Below, piece after piece: positions 1 to 7,925 of a stretch of 64,000 nt of DNA (its first letter is position 1; each line of letters starts with the position of its first letter). Origin of the DNA: CBDAPU01 sp965198875 (GTDB taxonomy: Bacteria > Pseudomonadota > Gammaproteobacteria > Eutrophobiales > Eutrophobiaceae). The DNA lies in the NCBI GenBank assembly GCA_965198875.1, contig CBDAPU010000001.1, positions 2,349,926 to 2,413,925 on the forward strand, read 5' to 3'. Under the pieces are notes generated by a model. That model made no database searches. It saw only the letters and a program-made list of their open reading frames with translations, and had not been told where the DNA came from. Position numbers and translations under genes: made by a program.

Positions 1-575
1 AATCTTCTCTCGAGGGCAAGTTAAAACTCGGGCTGCATTATTTCGATGAGGAGCTAAAAAATGAAATACAAGGCGCAACGCTTGATCCCGTCACTCGAAC
101 CCGGACAGCCGTTAATACGGACGGTAGAAGCAAACGCCATGGCATTGAGATAACGGCAAGCCTGCTGTTATCTGACGCACTCGATATAAATGGCCATTAC
201 ACTTACCTGGATGCAACCGAGCCGGACGCCTCAGGCAGACAGATAGATGAAGTGCGTCGGCCACGGCACATCGGCAATCTGAACCTGAACTATGCTTTTT
301 TAGATAACAGGGCGAATGTGAATCTGGATATTCATTTTACCGGTCATCAGCTTGATGTGTTTTTCCCACCGCCGTCATTTGCTGAACAACGGGTAGTGCT
401 GGATGATTTCATGTTGGTGACGTTGGCCGGCTCCTATCAGCTCCATAAAAACATGAGTCTTTACGGCAGGCTTGAAAATCTGCTCAATGAGGATTACGAA
501 GAAGTGCTGGGGTTTAGCAAAGAGGGGATCACGGCCTATATGGGTATGAGGGTTACCTTTAAGCCCGGTTTTTAG
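1..575 (+). CDS. TonB-dependent outer-membrane receptor, C-terminal part (BtuB-like, 5' end outside window)
   Basis: An open frame runs from base 3 to the stop at 573-575 with no start inside, so this is the 3' end of a longer gene. The translation alternates polar and hydrophobic residues as in the last strands of a 22-stranded barrel, contains the receptor-typical R-x-G-I-E segment near base 140 and the late motif LYGRLENLLNEDYEEVLGF, and ends in Phe, the usual last residue of outer-membrane barrels. Such receptors import iron chelates or cobalamin using TonB energy. The cobalamin adenosyltransferase 80 bases downstream suggests a vitamin B12 (BtuB-type) substrate; that part is inference from context. 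Confidence 0.8.
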   Translation, partial: SSLEGKLKLGLHYFDEELKNEIQGATLDPVTRTRTAVNTDGRSKRHGIEITASLLLSDALDINGHYTYLDATEPDASGRQIDEVRRPRHIGNLNLNYAFLDNRANVNLDIHFTGHQLDVFFPPPSFAEQRVVLDDFMLVTLAGSYQLHKNMSLYGRLENLLNEDYEEVLGFSKEGITAYMGMRVTFKPGF

Positions 576-644
576 GATCGATGCCTTTTTTGCCGCCCAT
601 GCAAACGATCCAAAAATTCATCATGCCGGAGAGCCTGTTCGGCG

Positions 645-650
645 TATAAT
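645..650 (+). promoter_or_regulatory. Consensus -10 box just upstream of the adenosyltransferase gene
   Basis: A perfect TATAAT lies at 645-650, only six bases before the ATG at 657. No good -35 hexamer is seen at the expected distance (622-627), and no Shine-Dalgarno sequence fits between box and ATG. If used, transcription would begin at or beside the start codon, giving a leaderless mRNA. Confidence 0.45.
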
Positions 651-656
651 CCCGCC

Positions 657-1208
657 ATGGGAAACAGACTGTCAAAGATATACACACGCACCGGTGATGA
701 CGGGACAACCGGTTTGGGTGACGGTGCGCGAGTTCCTAAAAACGCTGCCCGGGTTCATGCGCTGGGTGACGTCGATGAATTGAATTGCCTCATCGGCCTG
801 CTGGTGGGGGAGGTGGATGATGCGCTTCGCTCCCGGCTCATCGATATACAACATGGCCTGTTCGATCTGGGCGGCGAGTTATCGATCCCGGGTTATGTTA
901 TGGTGAAAGAGAAGCACATCCAGCAGCTTGAAAGCCTCATTGATGAATATAACGCCACGCTCTCTCCACTGAAAGATTTTATCTTGCCCGGTGGTGGCCG
1001 GGCGGCGTCTTTATGTCATCTGGCCCGGGCTGTTTGCCGCCGGGCTGAGAGAGGGGTTACTGATCTGGCCACCAAAGAAGATATCAATGGGCATGGCCCG
1101 GTTTACTTAAATCGCCTGTCCGATCTTCTATTTGTTATCGCCCGGATCCTGGCTCGCAAGGATGGCGGTGCGGCGATCCTCTGGGAAAAAGACCGCTTAA
1201 ATAAATAA
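657..1208 (+). CDS. PduO-type cob(I)alamin adenosyltransferase
   Basis: This 183-residue protein transfers the 5'-deoxyadenosyl group of ATP to cob(I)alamin, making coenzyme B12 in the cytoplasm. The N-terminal ATP-binding signature IYTRTGDDGTTGLGDG (about residues 8-23), the helical segment HALGDVDELN and the later motif LPGGGRAASLCHLARAVCRRAER are characteristic of the PduO/MMAB family, and the length is normal. The start at 657 matches the family N-terminus MGNRLSKIYTRTGD, although it has no Shine-Dalgarno sequence. It follows a probable corrinoid receptor, so the pair likely serves B12 uptake and activation. Confidence 0.95.
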   Translation: MGNRLSKIYTRTGDDGTTGLGDGARVPKNAARVHALGDVDELNCLIGLLVGEVDDALRSRLIDIQHGLFDLGGELSIPGYVMVKEKHIQQLESLIDEYNATLSPLKDFILPGGGRAASLCHLARAVCRRAERGVTDLATKEDINGHGPVYLNRLSDLLFVIARILARKDGGAAILWEKDRLNK

Positions 1209-1218
1209 CAGGTTTTCG

Positions 1219-2262
1219 ATGAGTGAGCGCGCGTTTTCAATTCAATACCCGTTAAACAATCAACCCGGGCCGGGCGCTTACCTGGAGGTCATCCCCGGGA
1301 TCATCTGGTTACGTATGCCACTGCCGCTCGCCCTGGATCACATCAACCTCTGGTTAATCGATGAGGGTGAGAGCTGGGCGTTGGTGGATACCGGTTTTAA
1401 CGCCGCTGTGTGCCGCGGGGTATGGGACAGTTTGTCGATGACCCTCTTAAAAGGCAAACCCATAGGGCGTATTATTGTGACCCATTATCATCCCGATCAT
1501 ATCGGTTTGGCCGGATATTTGTATCACCGCTATGAAACCGATCTGTCCATGACGCAGATCACCGCCGAACGTGCGCGCTTCCTTTTTAGCGGTCGTGTTG
1601 ATGACTGCAGGGATGCGGTGGCGGCGTTTTGCCGGTTAAATGGTGTTGAGGCGATAGATCTATATGTGAACTTCGTTACCGGGCAGAACTATCGCCAGAT
1701 CATATCGGCGCTTCCCGAGCAGGTGGGGTTTGTACATCATGAAAGGCCCATCAACCTGGCGGGCTCTGAATGGCGCCCTATCGTCGCCAGGGGGCATGCG
1801 GAGGATCACCTGTCTTTGTATAACCCGCAATTAAATATACTCATCTCCGGCGATCAGGTCTTACCTGCAATCACCACCAATGTGGGCATACATTTCAATA
1901 ATGCCGATGAAGACGCCCTGGCGCAGTATCTTGCCTCCATGGACAGGTTTTCAGCGCTACCGGAAGACGCCCTGGTACTGCCCTCACACGGCAAGGTTTT
2001 CAAGGGCCTGCATAACCGCATAGCGTTCATCCATGAAAATCACCAGCGACAACTAGATAAAACGCTTGCGCTTTGCACCGTGCCGATGACGGCATGGGAT
2101 ATGACGCATAAATTATTTACCCGAGAGATGGATGAATTAAATACGCTACTGGCCTTTGGCGAGTCTTTGGCGCATCTCACATACCTGGCAAACCGGGGGC
2201 GATTACAACAACAGCTTGTGAACGGCGTCTGCTATTACGCCCATGGGGATCAGGCAGCATAA
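1219..2262 (+). CDS. MBL-fold metallo-hydrolase
   Basis: This 347-residue protein has a metallo-beta-lactamase fold. The HxHxDH metal motif is in THYHPDHIGLAG (about residues 91-102), followed by a later His in ARGHAEDHLSLY, the Asp in ILISGDQVLP, and a terminal His in VLPSHGKVF. The order matches glyoxalase-II-like hydrolases, and a C-terminal helical region of about 80 residues follows, as in acyl-CoA-thioesterase-like members. The gene starts 10 bases after the adenosyltransferase and is probably cotranscribed. The substrate cannot be read from sequence; a thioesterase role would fit the acyl-CoA genes that converge on it from the other strand. Confidence 0.85.
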   Translation: MSERAFSIQYPLNNQPGPGAYLEVIPGIIWLRMPLPLALDHINLWLIDEGESWALVDTGFNAAVCRGVWDSLSMTLLKGKPIGRIIVTHYHPDHIGLAGYLYHRYETDLSMTQITAERARFLFSGRVDDCRDAVAAFCRLNGVEAIDLYVNFVTGQNYRQIISALPEQVGFVHHERPINLAGSEWRPIVARGHAEDHLSLYNPQLNILISGDQVLPAITTNVGIHFNNADEDALAQYLASMDRFSALPEDALVLPSHGKVFKGLHNRIAFIHENHQRQLDKTLALCTVPMTAWDMTHKLFTREMDELNTLLAFGESLAHLTYLANRGRLQQQLVNGVCYYAHGDQAA

Positions 2263-2457
2263 ACAGCAGAGGGCCATAACCCGCACAAGCCGTGACCGAT
2301 CAATGCTAAAGCACGGGCAAGGCTGATCCCGGCGAGGTTTTTTTCAAACCCATGACGATGACCCAGCAACTCGCCCCTGTGAGAGAAGTTCTCAATATAA
2401 ACTGACAAGCCACATCAACTGAAAGCTAAGGGGATCTGAGCTTTCCCGCCCCGGCGA

Positions 2458-3615
2458 TCATCGGTTCGGTGTATGACCACAGGCCATGCCGGCGATGATG
2501 ATTTTTTGTATGTTGGAGGCGCCTTCAACCACCTGCAGGGATTTTGCGTCCCGGTAGAAGCGCTCCGCCGGATACTCGGTGGAATAGCCATAGGAGCCAA
2601 AAATCTTCATGCACTCATTGGCTACGTGCACCGCCGCCTCCGACGCCGCCAGTTTGGCGATGGACGTCTCATACTGATTGGGTTTGCCCTGATCTCGCAG
2701 CCAGGCGGCCCTGTAGACCAGCAAGCGGGCGGCCTGGTGTTCCACCACCATATCGGCAATTTGCGACTGTATCATCTGATGCTTGGATATCGGCCCGCCA
2801 AACTGGGTGCGCTGATTGGCGTAATCAATCGCTAACTGCAAAGCGCCGCCGGCCACCCCCAGGGCCCCGGCGGCACAGCCGATGCGGGTATTGTTCAACT
2901 GCCACATGCACATCTTAAAGCCATTGTTCACCTCGCCCAGCACGGCCTCTTTGGGTACTTTTGCGCCTTCAAAGATGAACTCGCCGGTGGGCGAGCAGTG
3001 TAGCCCCAGTTTTGTGTCGATCGCTCTGGCGGTACACCCCTCCAGGTGTTTGGGCTCAATTAAGAAACAGGTGATCCCTTTATCGCCACCTTCCCGATCA
3101 GTACGGGCATAGAGCAGGCCGGCGTCACCGATGTGTGCATGGGTGATCCATATTTTGCTGCCGTGTACTTCATAATGATCACCCCTGTCGATAGCCCGTG
3201 TCTTCATGCTGGCCACATCCGAGCCGCTATCGGGTTCCGTCATGGCGAAGAAGCCGACACTCTCACCGGCTATCCATCCGGGGATGTATTTCTCCTTTTG
3301 CTCATCGGTGCCGAACCTCGCCACGGATAGCGGCGCCCCCAGGTTTTGCATATTAAAAGGCAGTCGCCATGAGGCGGATACCCGGGCCACCTGCTCCGCC
3401 ATTAACACGGACTCGAGAAACCCCATGCCGTTGCCGCCCAACTCTTGCGCCAGCACACAGGAGAAGAAACCCAGCTCCCCCATCCTCTTCATGCGTTCAA
3501 TGTTGAACTCGTGATTTCTCTCTTCCGCCTCCAGGGTCGGGGCGATCTCATCCAGGGCGAAGCGCCTCGCCGTATCCTGAACAAGCTGCTGGGCTTGTGT
3601 TAATTCAAAAAACAT
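2458..3615 (-). CDS. Acyl-CoA dehydrogenase, resembling non-decarboxylating glutaryl-CoA dehydrogenase
   Basis: This 385-residue flavoprotein has the full acyl-CoA dehydrogenase layout: an N-terminal helical domain, the beta domain signature FAMTEPDSGSDVASMKT (about residues 120-136), and the C-terminal part with YGYSTEYPAERFYRDAKSL and the catalytic-base segment VVEGASNIQK. From memory, the C-terminal segment resembles the non-decarboxylating glutaryl-CoA dehydrogenase of sulfate reducers, which makes glutaconyl-CoA without releasing CO2. It is the last gene of a minus-strand cluster after a GcdA-like carboxyltransferase and a biotin carrier, which supports that substrate. The family is certain; glutaryl-CoA specificity is inferred. 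Confidence 0.9.
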   Translation of the reverse strand: MFFELTQAQQLVQDTARRFALDEIAPTLEAEERNHEFNIERMKRMGELGFFSCVLAQELGGNGMGFLESVLMAEQVARVSASWRLPFNMQNLGAPLSVARFGTDEQKEKYIPGWIAGESVGFFAMTEPDSGSDVASMKTRAIDRGDHYEVHGSKIWITHAHIGDAGLLYARTDREGGDKGITCFLIEPKHLEGCTARAIDTKLGLHCSPTGEFIFEGAKVPKEAVLGEVNNGFKMCMWQLNNTRIGCAAGALGVAGGALQLAIDYANQRTQFGGPISKHQMIQSQIADMVVEHQAARLLVYRAAWLRDQGKPNQYETSIAKLAASEAAVHVANECMKIFGSYGYSTEYPAERFYRDAKSLQVVEGASNIQKIIIAGMACGHTPNR

Positions 3616-3639
3616 GATTTTTCTATTTAATCTCTTAAC

Positions 3640-3855
3640 TTATGCAATGCTGATCAACACCTGATCCTCTTCCACCACCTCACCTTCTTCTACGTGAACT
3701 TTAGTGATAACGCCGTCAACAGGCGCATACACCGGCGTTTCCATTTTTAACGCTTCTATGATGATCACCTCATCGTCCTCTTCCACGGTATCGCCAACCT
3801 CAACCGCTACCTTCCAGATGTTTCCCGACAGTGGCGCTAAAATCGCTTCCGCCAT
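3640..3855 (-). CDS. Small biotin carrier protein (biotinyl-lipoyl domain)
   Basis: This 71-residue protein is one biotinyl domain. The biotin-acceptor Lys lies at about residue 37 in EALKMET, where most carriers have AMKM; the flanking Gly-containing turns (PLSGNIWK, PVDGVITKV) are the expected hammerhead-fold strands. There is no Ala/Pro-rich linker as in AccB or GcdC, so this is a stand-alone carrier. It sits between the carboxyltransferase (115 bases upstream) and the acyl-CoA dehydrogenase (24 bases downstream), and presumably shuttles CO2 for the carboxyltransferase. Confidence 0.9.
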   Translation of the reverse strand: MAEAILAPLSGNIWKVAVEVGDTVEEDDEVIIIEALKMETPVYAPVDGVITKVHVEEGEVVEEDQVLISIA

Positions 3856-3969
3856 TTTCTTATCTCCTACTCCAGCATGATTAAACCTATCCCGGCCGTG
3901 ATAACCGGGCTGATCGCACCGAGAATACCATGAACGAAAACGCCCATAACCTGCGCCATCAACAGGCCC

Positions 3970-5703
3970 TTATCCCCTGATAATCCTGGGCAAGATCATC
4001 TGATGCTTAGGGCATATTGAGCGCGGGTTTTGATAGGCTGCCCCTGCAAATGCGAGAAGGTAATGCCGTAATGCGGACAAATCCACGATTTCATCCACCA
4101 GGCCATGACGCGCACAATATGCAGGGGCGGAATGCCGCTGATATGCTGCGGCCAGTTCATTCATCTTCTCGGCAACCCCATCCAGGGGCTTGCCCGCCGC
4201 TTTTTCCTTCACCGCACGGCGGGCGTACATGGCCACCGCCGCCGTCTCACCGTGCATCACGGCGATCTCGGTCGCCGCGGTGCCCAGCGTCAATGCGTTG
4301 TGACGATTGGCCGTTGGCCCGCCCATGACATAATGGGCGGCGGCGCTGCCTTTTCGCAACACCACCAGCATCATCGGCAGATCCGTCTGCTGGATAGAAT
4401 AGATCAACGCCTGCCCCAGGCCCAGTAATTCGGCTTTCTCCGCCATATCGCCCACATCAATACCGGAGGTATCCTGAAACCAGATCACGGGAATACGATC
4501 ACGCCCGCAGTGGGTGACGAACTCACTCATCTTGATCAATCCCTGCCGATATAACTTGCCGCCCATACCGGGATAGTCCCCATAGTCCGGATAGTCTTTG
4601 CCCAGGTAACCGGAGCGATTGCCGATGCAGGCCACTAATTGCCCATCAAGCCGGCATAATCCGGTGTAGATCTCAGGGCCGTAATCCGGGCGAAACGCCA
4701 TCTGCTCACTGCCGTCCACCAGCCTTGAGAGCACCTCATCAAAGCCGTACACCTCTTTTTGATTATGTGGCAGCAGGTAGTACAGATCCGACTGTGCGTA
4801 TAACGGCTCCTGGGGGCTCGCCACCTGAAAGAAGTGTGGCTTATACGCCGGTATGGCGTCCATGTACTCTTTAATGCCATCGAGCACGTCCGTCTCCTCC
4901 TCATAGACCTGCGAGAAAAAACCGGTCTCATCATAATGGATCTCCACCCGCCCCGGCGCTTTGGCGGTGAACGCGCGGCTCTTCTCAACCAGCTCCTCCA
5001 GCATCTCTGTATCGAACCCGCCCCTGGGCGACATCCCGGAGACGATACCCACACCGCCAACGGCAATATTGGCGTCTTTGTGGGCGAGGAGTATGGTGGG
5101 GCTGATCCCGTGATAGCCGCCACCGGCGGGATTGGTGCCGTACAGGCCGGCCAATACCGGGATCCCCGCCTGATTTAATTCAGCGTGTCGAAAGAAGGGC
5201 GTACCGGCGCCGCGCCGATTGGCGTAGAACTTCTCCTGCTCATCGAGTTTCGCACCGCTACAATTTACCAGCCAGATCAGGGGAATGTTCAAGCGCCTGG
5301 CCAGATTGGTCACCCGCAAAATGTTCTCGGACTGCCCGGGCAGCCAGGCGCCGGCCAGGACTTTATTATCAAACCCGATCACCACCGCCCATTTACCGCA
5401 GACCCTCGCCAGTCCATCGACCACATTGGTGGCGCCTGTCTCATTGCCCGCCGGATTATAGAGGCTGTGCAACGGCGTCCATGTGCCGGGGTCGACCAAA
5501 TACGCAATCCGCTGCCAGACCGTCATGCCCCCCCGCTGGTTGATCTGCTCTGTGGAGAGGCCGGCGCCTTCAACATCAAGGCGCAGTTCTTTAAGCTGGG
5601 ACTCAACCGCTTTTAGTTTTTCCATGCTGGCGGTCGCACGTTTTATTCGGCCTTTTTTCAACGCCTTGCCGAATGCGTCCATGTTCTCAAAATAGGGCTT
5701 CAT
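3970..5703 (-). CDS. Biotin-dependent carboxyltransferase, glutaconyl-CoA decarboxylase alpha-subunit type
   Basis: About 577 residues with two crotonase-fold carboxyltransferase halves. Segments such as NCSGAKLDEQEKFY, NRRGAGTPFFRHAELNQ, YGTNPAGGGYHGISPT, GKLYRQGLIKMSEFVT, QDTSGIDVGDMAEKAELLG and the C-terminus SICPKHQMILPRIIRG closely match GcdA of Acidaminococcus as I recall it, and the length is the same. GcdA moves the carboxyl group of glutaconyl-CoA to biotin, giving crotonyl-CoA. The open frame extends five codons upstream to a TTG, but GAGG at the correct distance precedes the ATG at 5703, so that start is preferred. The sodium-pump membrane subunit GcdB is not in this window, so the enzyme could instead act as an acyl-CoA carboxylase component. 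Confidence 0.88.
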   Translation of the reverse strand: MKPYFENMDAFGKALKKGRIKRATASMEKLKAVESQLKELRLDVEGAGLSTEQINQRGGMTVWQRIAYLVDPGTWTPLHSLYNPAGNETGATNVVDGLARVCGKWAVVIGFDNKVLAGAWLPGQSENILRVTNLARRLNIPLIWLVNCSGAKLDEQEKFYANRRGAGTPFFRHAELNQAGIPVLAGLYGTNPAGGGYHGISPTILLAHKDANIAVGGVGIVSGMSPRGGFDTEMLEELVEKSRAFTAKAPGRVEIHYDETGFFSQVYEEETDVLDGIKEYMDAIPAYKPHFFQVASPQEPLYAQSDLYYLLPHNQKEVYGFDEVLSRLVDGSEQMAFRPDYGPEIYTGLCRLDGQLVACIGNRSGYLGKDYPDYGDYPGMGGKLYRQGLIKMSEFVTHCGRDRIPVIWFQDTSGIDVGDMAEKAELLGLGQALIYSIQQTDLPMMLVVLRKGSAAAHYVMGGPTANRHNALTLGTAATEIAVMHGETAAVAMYARRAVKEKAAGKPLDGVAEKMNELAAAYQRHSAPAYCARHGLVDEIVDLSALRHYLLAFAGAAYQNPRSICPKHQMILPRIIRG

Positions 5704-5820
5704 CTTATTTTTCCTCAATCAACAACAGACCACTCCTCAGACTAACCACACGGGGGCGTAATGTAACGGCTTGACTGTGGGATGATGCAGACCGACTTTT
5801 TCCGAGATACTAACAAACAC
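5704..5820. other. Upstream region of the gcdA-like cluster
   Basis: This short AT-containing gap upstream of the minus-strand cluster probably carries its promoter, but no convincing -35/-10 pair is visible. It ends where the first IS remnant may begin. Confidence 0.3.
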
Positions 5821-6392
5821 AGGGGCGCCTCACAAAATCGGCTAATTATGATGCGTCTCAAGTTGCCCCATACAGCAACGTGAAACACTGGATTAAACTA
5901 AGCAATCAATCCTGATTATCTACACCGACCCCCATGGAAAATTGAATACGCAGATATGACGGCCACCGTGGTATGCCAAGAGTGTCATGGCAAAGGGCAA
6001 ATTGGCCGGAATGAGAACCCAATCCACAGTGACAGTCTGAAAACCTTGAATCAGAGAAATATCGCTTTGAAAAATTAAAAAAGAGACTACCATGTATTAA
6101 GTAAATTTAGCCAGACTGGTTTGATAAGGAAAAGTCGTTTAGTTTAGAGTCAACAGGAACGCTTAATTGAACGCTTTGTCGAGAAGCCTCATCCCATGAA
6201 TGGGATCGAGACTCTCTGAAACCAAGCCAAGCGTCATTTGCGGAAATTCTAATGAAATGGTGGAAACGCATTTCCATTTATATTTGAAAACCTGTGAGTG
6301 GCGATGCAAAAACAGCGGCCCCAGGATTCAATCTAAAGCGATTAAATTAATGGGTTAAGCAGAAAACGGGCTAGTTATTCAGAGCAACCCCT
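5821..6392 (+). mobile_element. Degenerate IS1595-family element, copy A
   Basis: The right part encodes the decayed end of an IS1595/ISXO2-type transposase, and the right tip at 6371-6392, read on the minus strand, begins AGGGGTTGCTC, related to the AGGGGCTAACCC tip of copy B. The left limit is tentative: AGGGG at 5821 is a weak match to that tip. Inside, a 40-codon open frame at 5956-6078 carries CQECHGKGQIG, a CxxC zinc-finger-like motif that I could not place in the transposase. The element is in the same orientation as copy B. Confidence 0.65.
6180..6358 (+). pseudogene. IS1595-family transposase C-terminus, broken
   Basis: Translation gives PHPMNGIETL, an in-frame TGA, then NQAKRHLRKF. 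After a frame change it gives ETHFHLYLKTCEWRCK and ends at a TAA at 6356-6358. These match the end of the DDE-type ISXO2-like transposase, whose usual pattern is HxxNGIExFW, then (A/V)KRHLRKFNG, then a FHLYLKECEWR-like segment. At least one nonsense codon and one frameshift make it inactive. It also aligns with the transposase remnant at 7962-8558. Confidence 0.8.
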
Positions 6393-6476
6393 AAATATAC
6401 TCATGCGATACCTCTGATAAATTCAAAAATTATACTCCACTACAGTTTTGATTATATTGAAATCAGGAGAGAACAG

Positions 6477-7796
6477 ATGAATTGCAGACATAGTTTAATC
6501 AGTGCGCTGTTATTAGCATTAGTTATTCCACTAGAAACGGCACCATTAAAAGCTTCCCAAACTGATGCATTTACAGGGCTGACCGTTTTAGAAGTTGTAA
6601 CCACTTTGAGAGATAGTGTACAAGGAGTTATTGCGTCACTGGATTCACTGACTGGCAATGCGTTATTTCAATCAAGGCAACACCTGGAACTTTTGCTAAC
6701 ACAGCTAGAAGTGGTCACTGATGGTGTTTTAGACACAACATTTGATAGCCTTGATAGAGCAGAACGACAGTTTTTTGTGGATGTAAATAATCAGATAACC
6801 GCATTGAAAGAACTAGAAAGAGTAACAGCGGAAGATGTGAATCGAGTCACTACTAATATCTCGAATGGTTTTACGAATCTGCCATTTGCAAAATCTTTTC
6901 CCCTGATTTTCGATTACGACCCTGTATACACGCTAAACGGTGGTGACGCTAATTCAGACACTATAAATGTTAGCTTTAAAGGTGTTTTGTTAGGCTCTGG
7001 TGAGCCTTCATTAACCTTTGGTGATACACATTGCAGTTTATCTACAAAAATTGATACTAAGCTTACATTCACATGCAACAGAAATTTATTTCTGGCATAT
7101 GATACTATCAAATCTACCACTGGTAAGCTCCATGTCTTTCAGCGACAGGGTTTCCTTGCAAGACTCTTTGGTGGCCAAGGCAAAAAATTCGAATATAATT
7201 TATCTATCAATGTCGTACCTGAGTTAGCGGGTATAGTTAAAACTACTGTGTGGCAAGAAACCCCTACCTTACAGTCCCAGCAAAGAAATAGTCCATTTGA
7301 TCATCGAAATGCTCACTGCCAAGGTGCGCATACTAAAGTTTTTCAATTTAATGCTACGAATGGTTGGCAAATAGTACCCAGCTCTGTTTCAGCGTCCTGT
7401 AATCATTCATCAGAGTCTTCCTGCAACGGTACAGTAAACATCACCAGTTTTTCTTTTGGATATAGTTGTACGATTGCAAATAATGGAACCTGCGGACCTT
7501 TCTGGAGGGATGGACGTGGAAGCTGCCGGGGTAATGTCAGCTGGCGAGAAGTAAGAAGCAATACACAAATCAACAGCCAGGAATTGGATATTAGGGAATT
7601 ATTTTGGGGTAAAGATATTCAAATATCACTGCCTCAGAATACTGTAAACGTTAGCATATCTGTTGCAAAAACTGATGGGTCGAGACGGATATTTACCGCG
7701 AATGATATCAGCGATCCATGGTTTAATGTTGAGGTGAATCTACAAGATGGTTACATCACTTTGCGCCCTGCATCGCTAGATCAAGCGCTTAATTGA
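6477..7796 (+). CDS. Predicted secreted cysteine-rich protein of unknown family
   Basis: I do not recognise this 439-residue protein. Residues 1-25 look like a Sec signal peptide (a basic start, then SALLLALVIPL), with cleavage probably near TAPLKA or KAS. Residues 30-140 are rich in Leu, Val, Asp and Glu and look helical. The rest is beta-like and holds about ten Cys residues, clustered at HCSL/FTCN, HCQG, SCNHSSESSCNG, YSC, GTCG and GSCRG, suggesting disulfide bonds outside the cytoplasm. A good ribosome-binding site, AGGAGAG, lies about six bases before the ATG. The gene is visibly more AT-rich than its neighbours and stands alone between two decayed IS1595-family copies, so it was probably acquired horizontally. 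An extracellular or host-interaction role is only a guess. Confidence 0.75.
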   Translation: MNCRHSLISALLLALVIPLETAPLKASQTDAFTGLTVLEVVTTLRDSVQGVIASLDSLTGNALFQSRQHLELLLTQLEVVTDGVLDTTFDSLDRAERQFFVDVNNQITALKELERVTAEDVNRVTTNISNGFTNLPFAKSFPLIFDYDPVYTLNGGDANSDTINVSFKGVLLGSGEPSLTFGDTHCSLSTKIDTKLTFTCNRNLFLAYDTIKSTTGKLHVFQRQGFLARLFGGQGKKFEYNLSINVVPELAGIVKTTVWQETPTLQSQQRNSPFDHRNAHCQGAHTKVFQFNATNGWQIVPSSVSASCNHSSESSCNGTVNITSFSFGYSCTIANNGTCGPFWRDGRGSCRGNVSWREVRSNTQINSQELDIRELFWGKDIQISLPQNTVNVSISVAKTDGSRRIFTANDISDPWFNVEVNLQDGYITLRPASLDQALN

Positions 7797-7925
7797 AGCT
7801 TCCGTGTGGATATAATAAAAACAATCATCACGGTAGCCTGTCTTACAGGATAAGATGAAGGTGTAAACATTCGGGCAATTTCATAGCCTGTCACGCAGTC
7901 ACGCTACATATATGAGCATTAATTA

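Noticed and set aside
1..660. Cobalamin riboswitch near the B12 genes
   Set aside because: No B12-box-like sequence was recognised in the window; if one exists it would lie upstream of the receptor start, outside the window.
5956..6078. 40-codon open frame with a CxxC motif (CQECHGKG)
   Set aside because: It is short, has no clear ribosome site and lies in a decayed IS, so I did not call it a gene, although the zinc-finger-like motif is noted.
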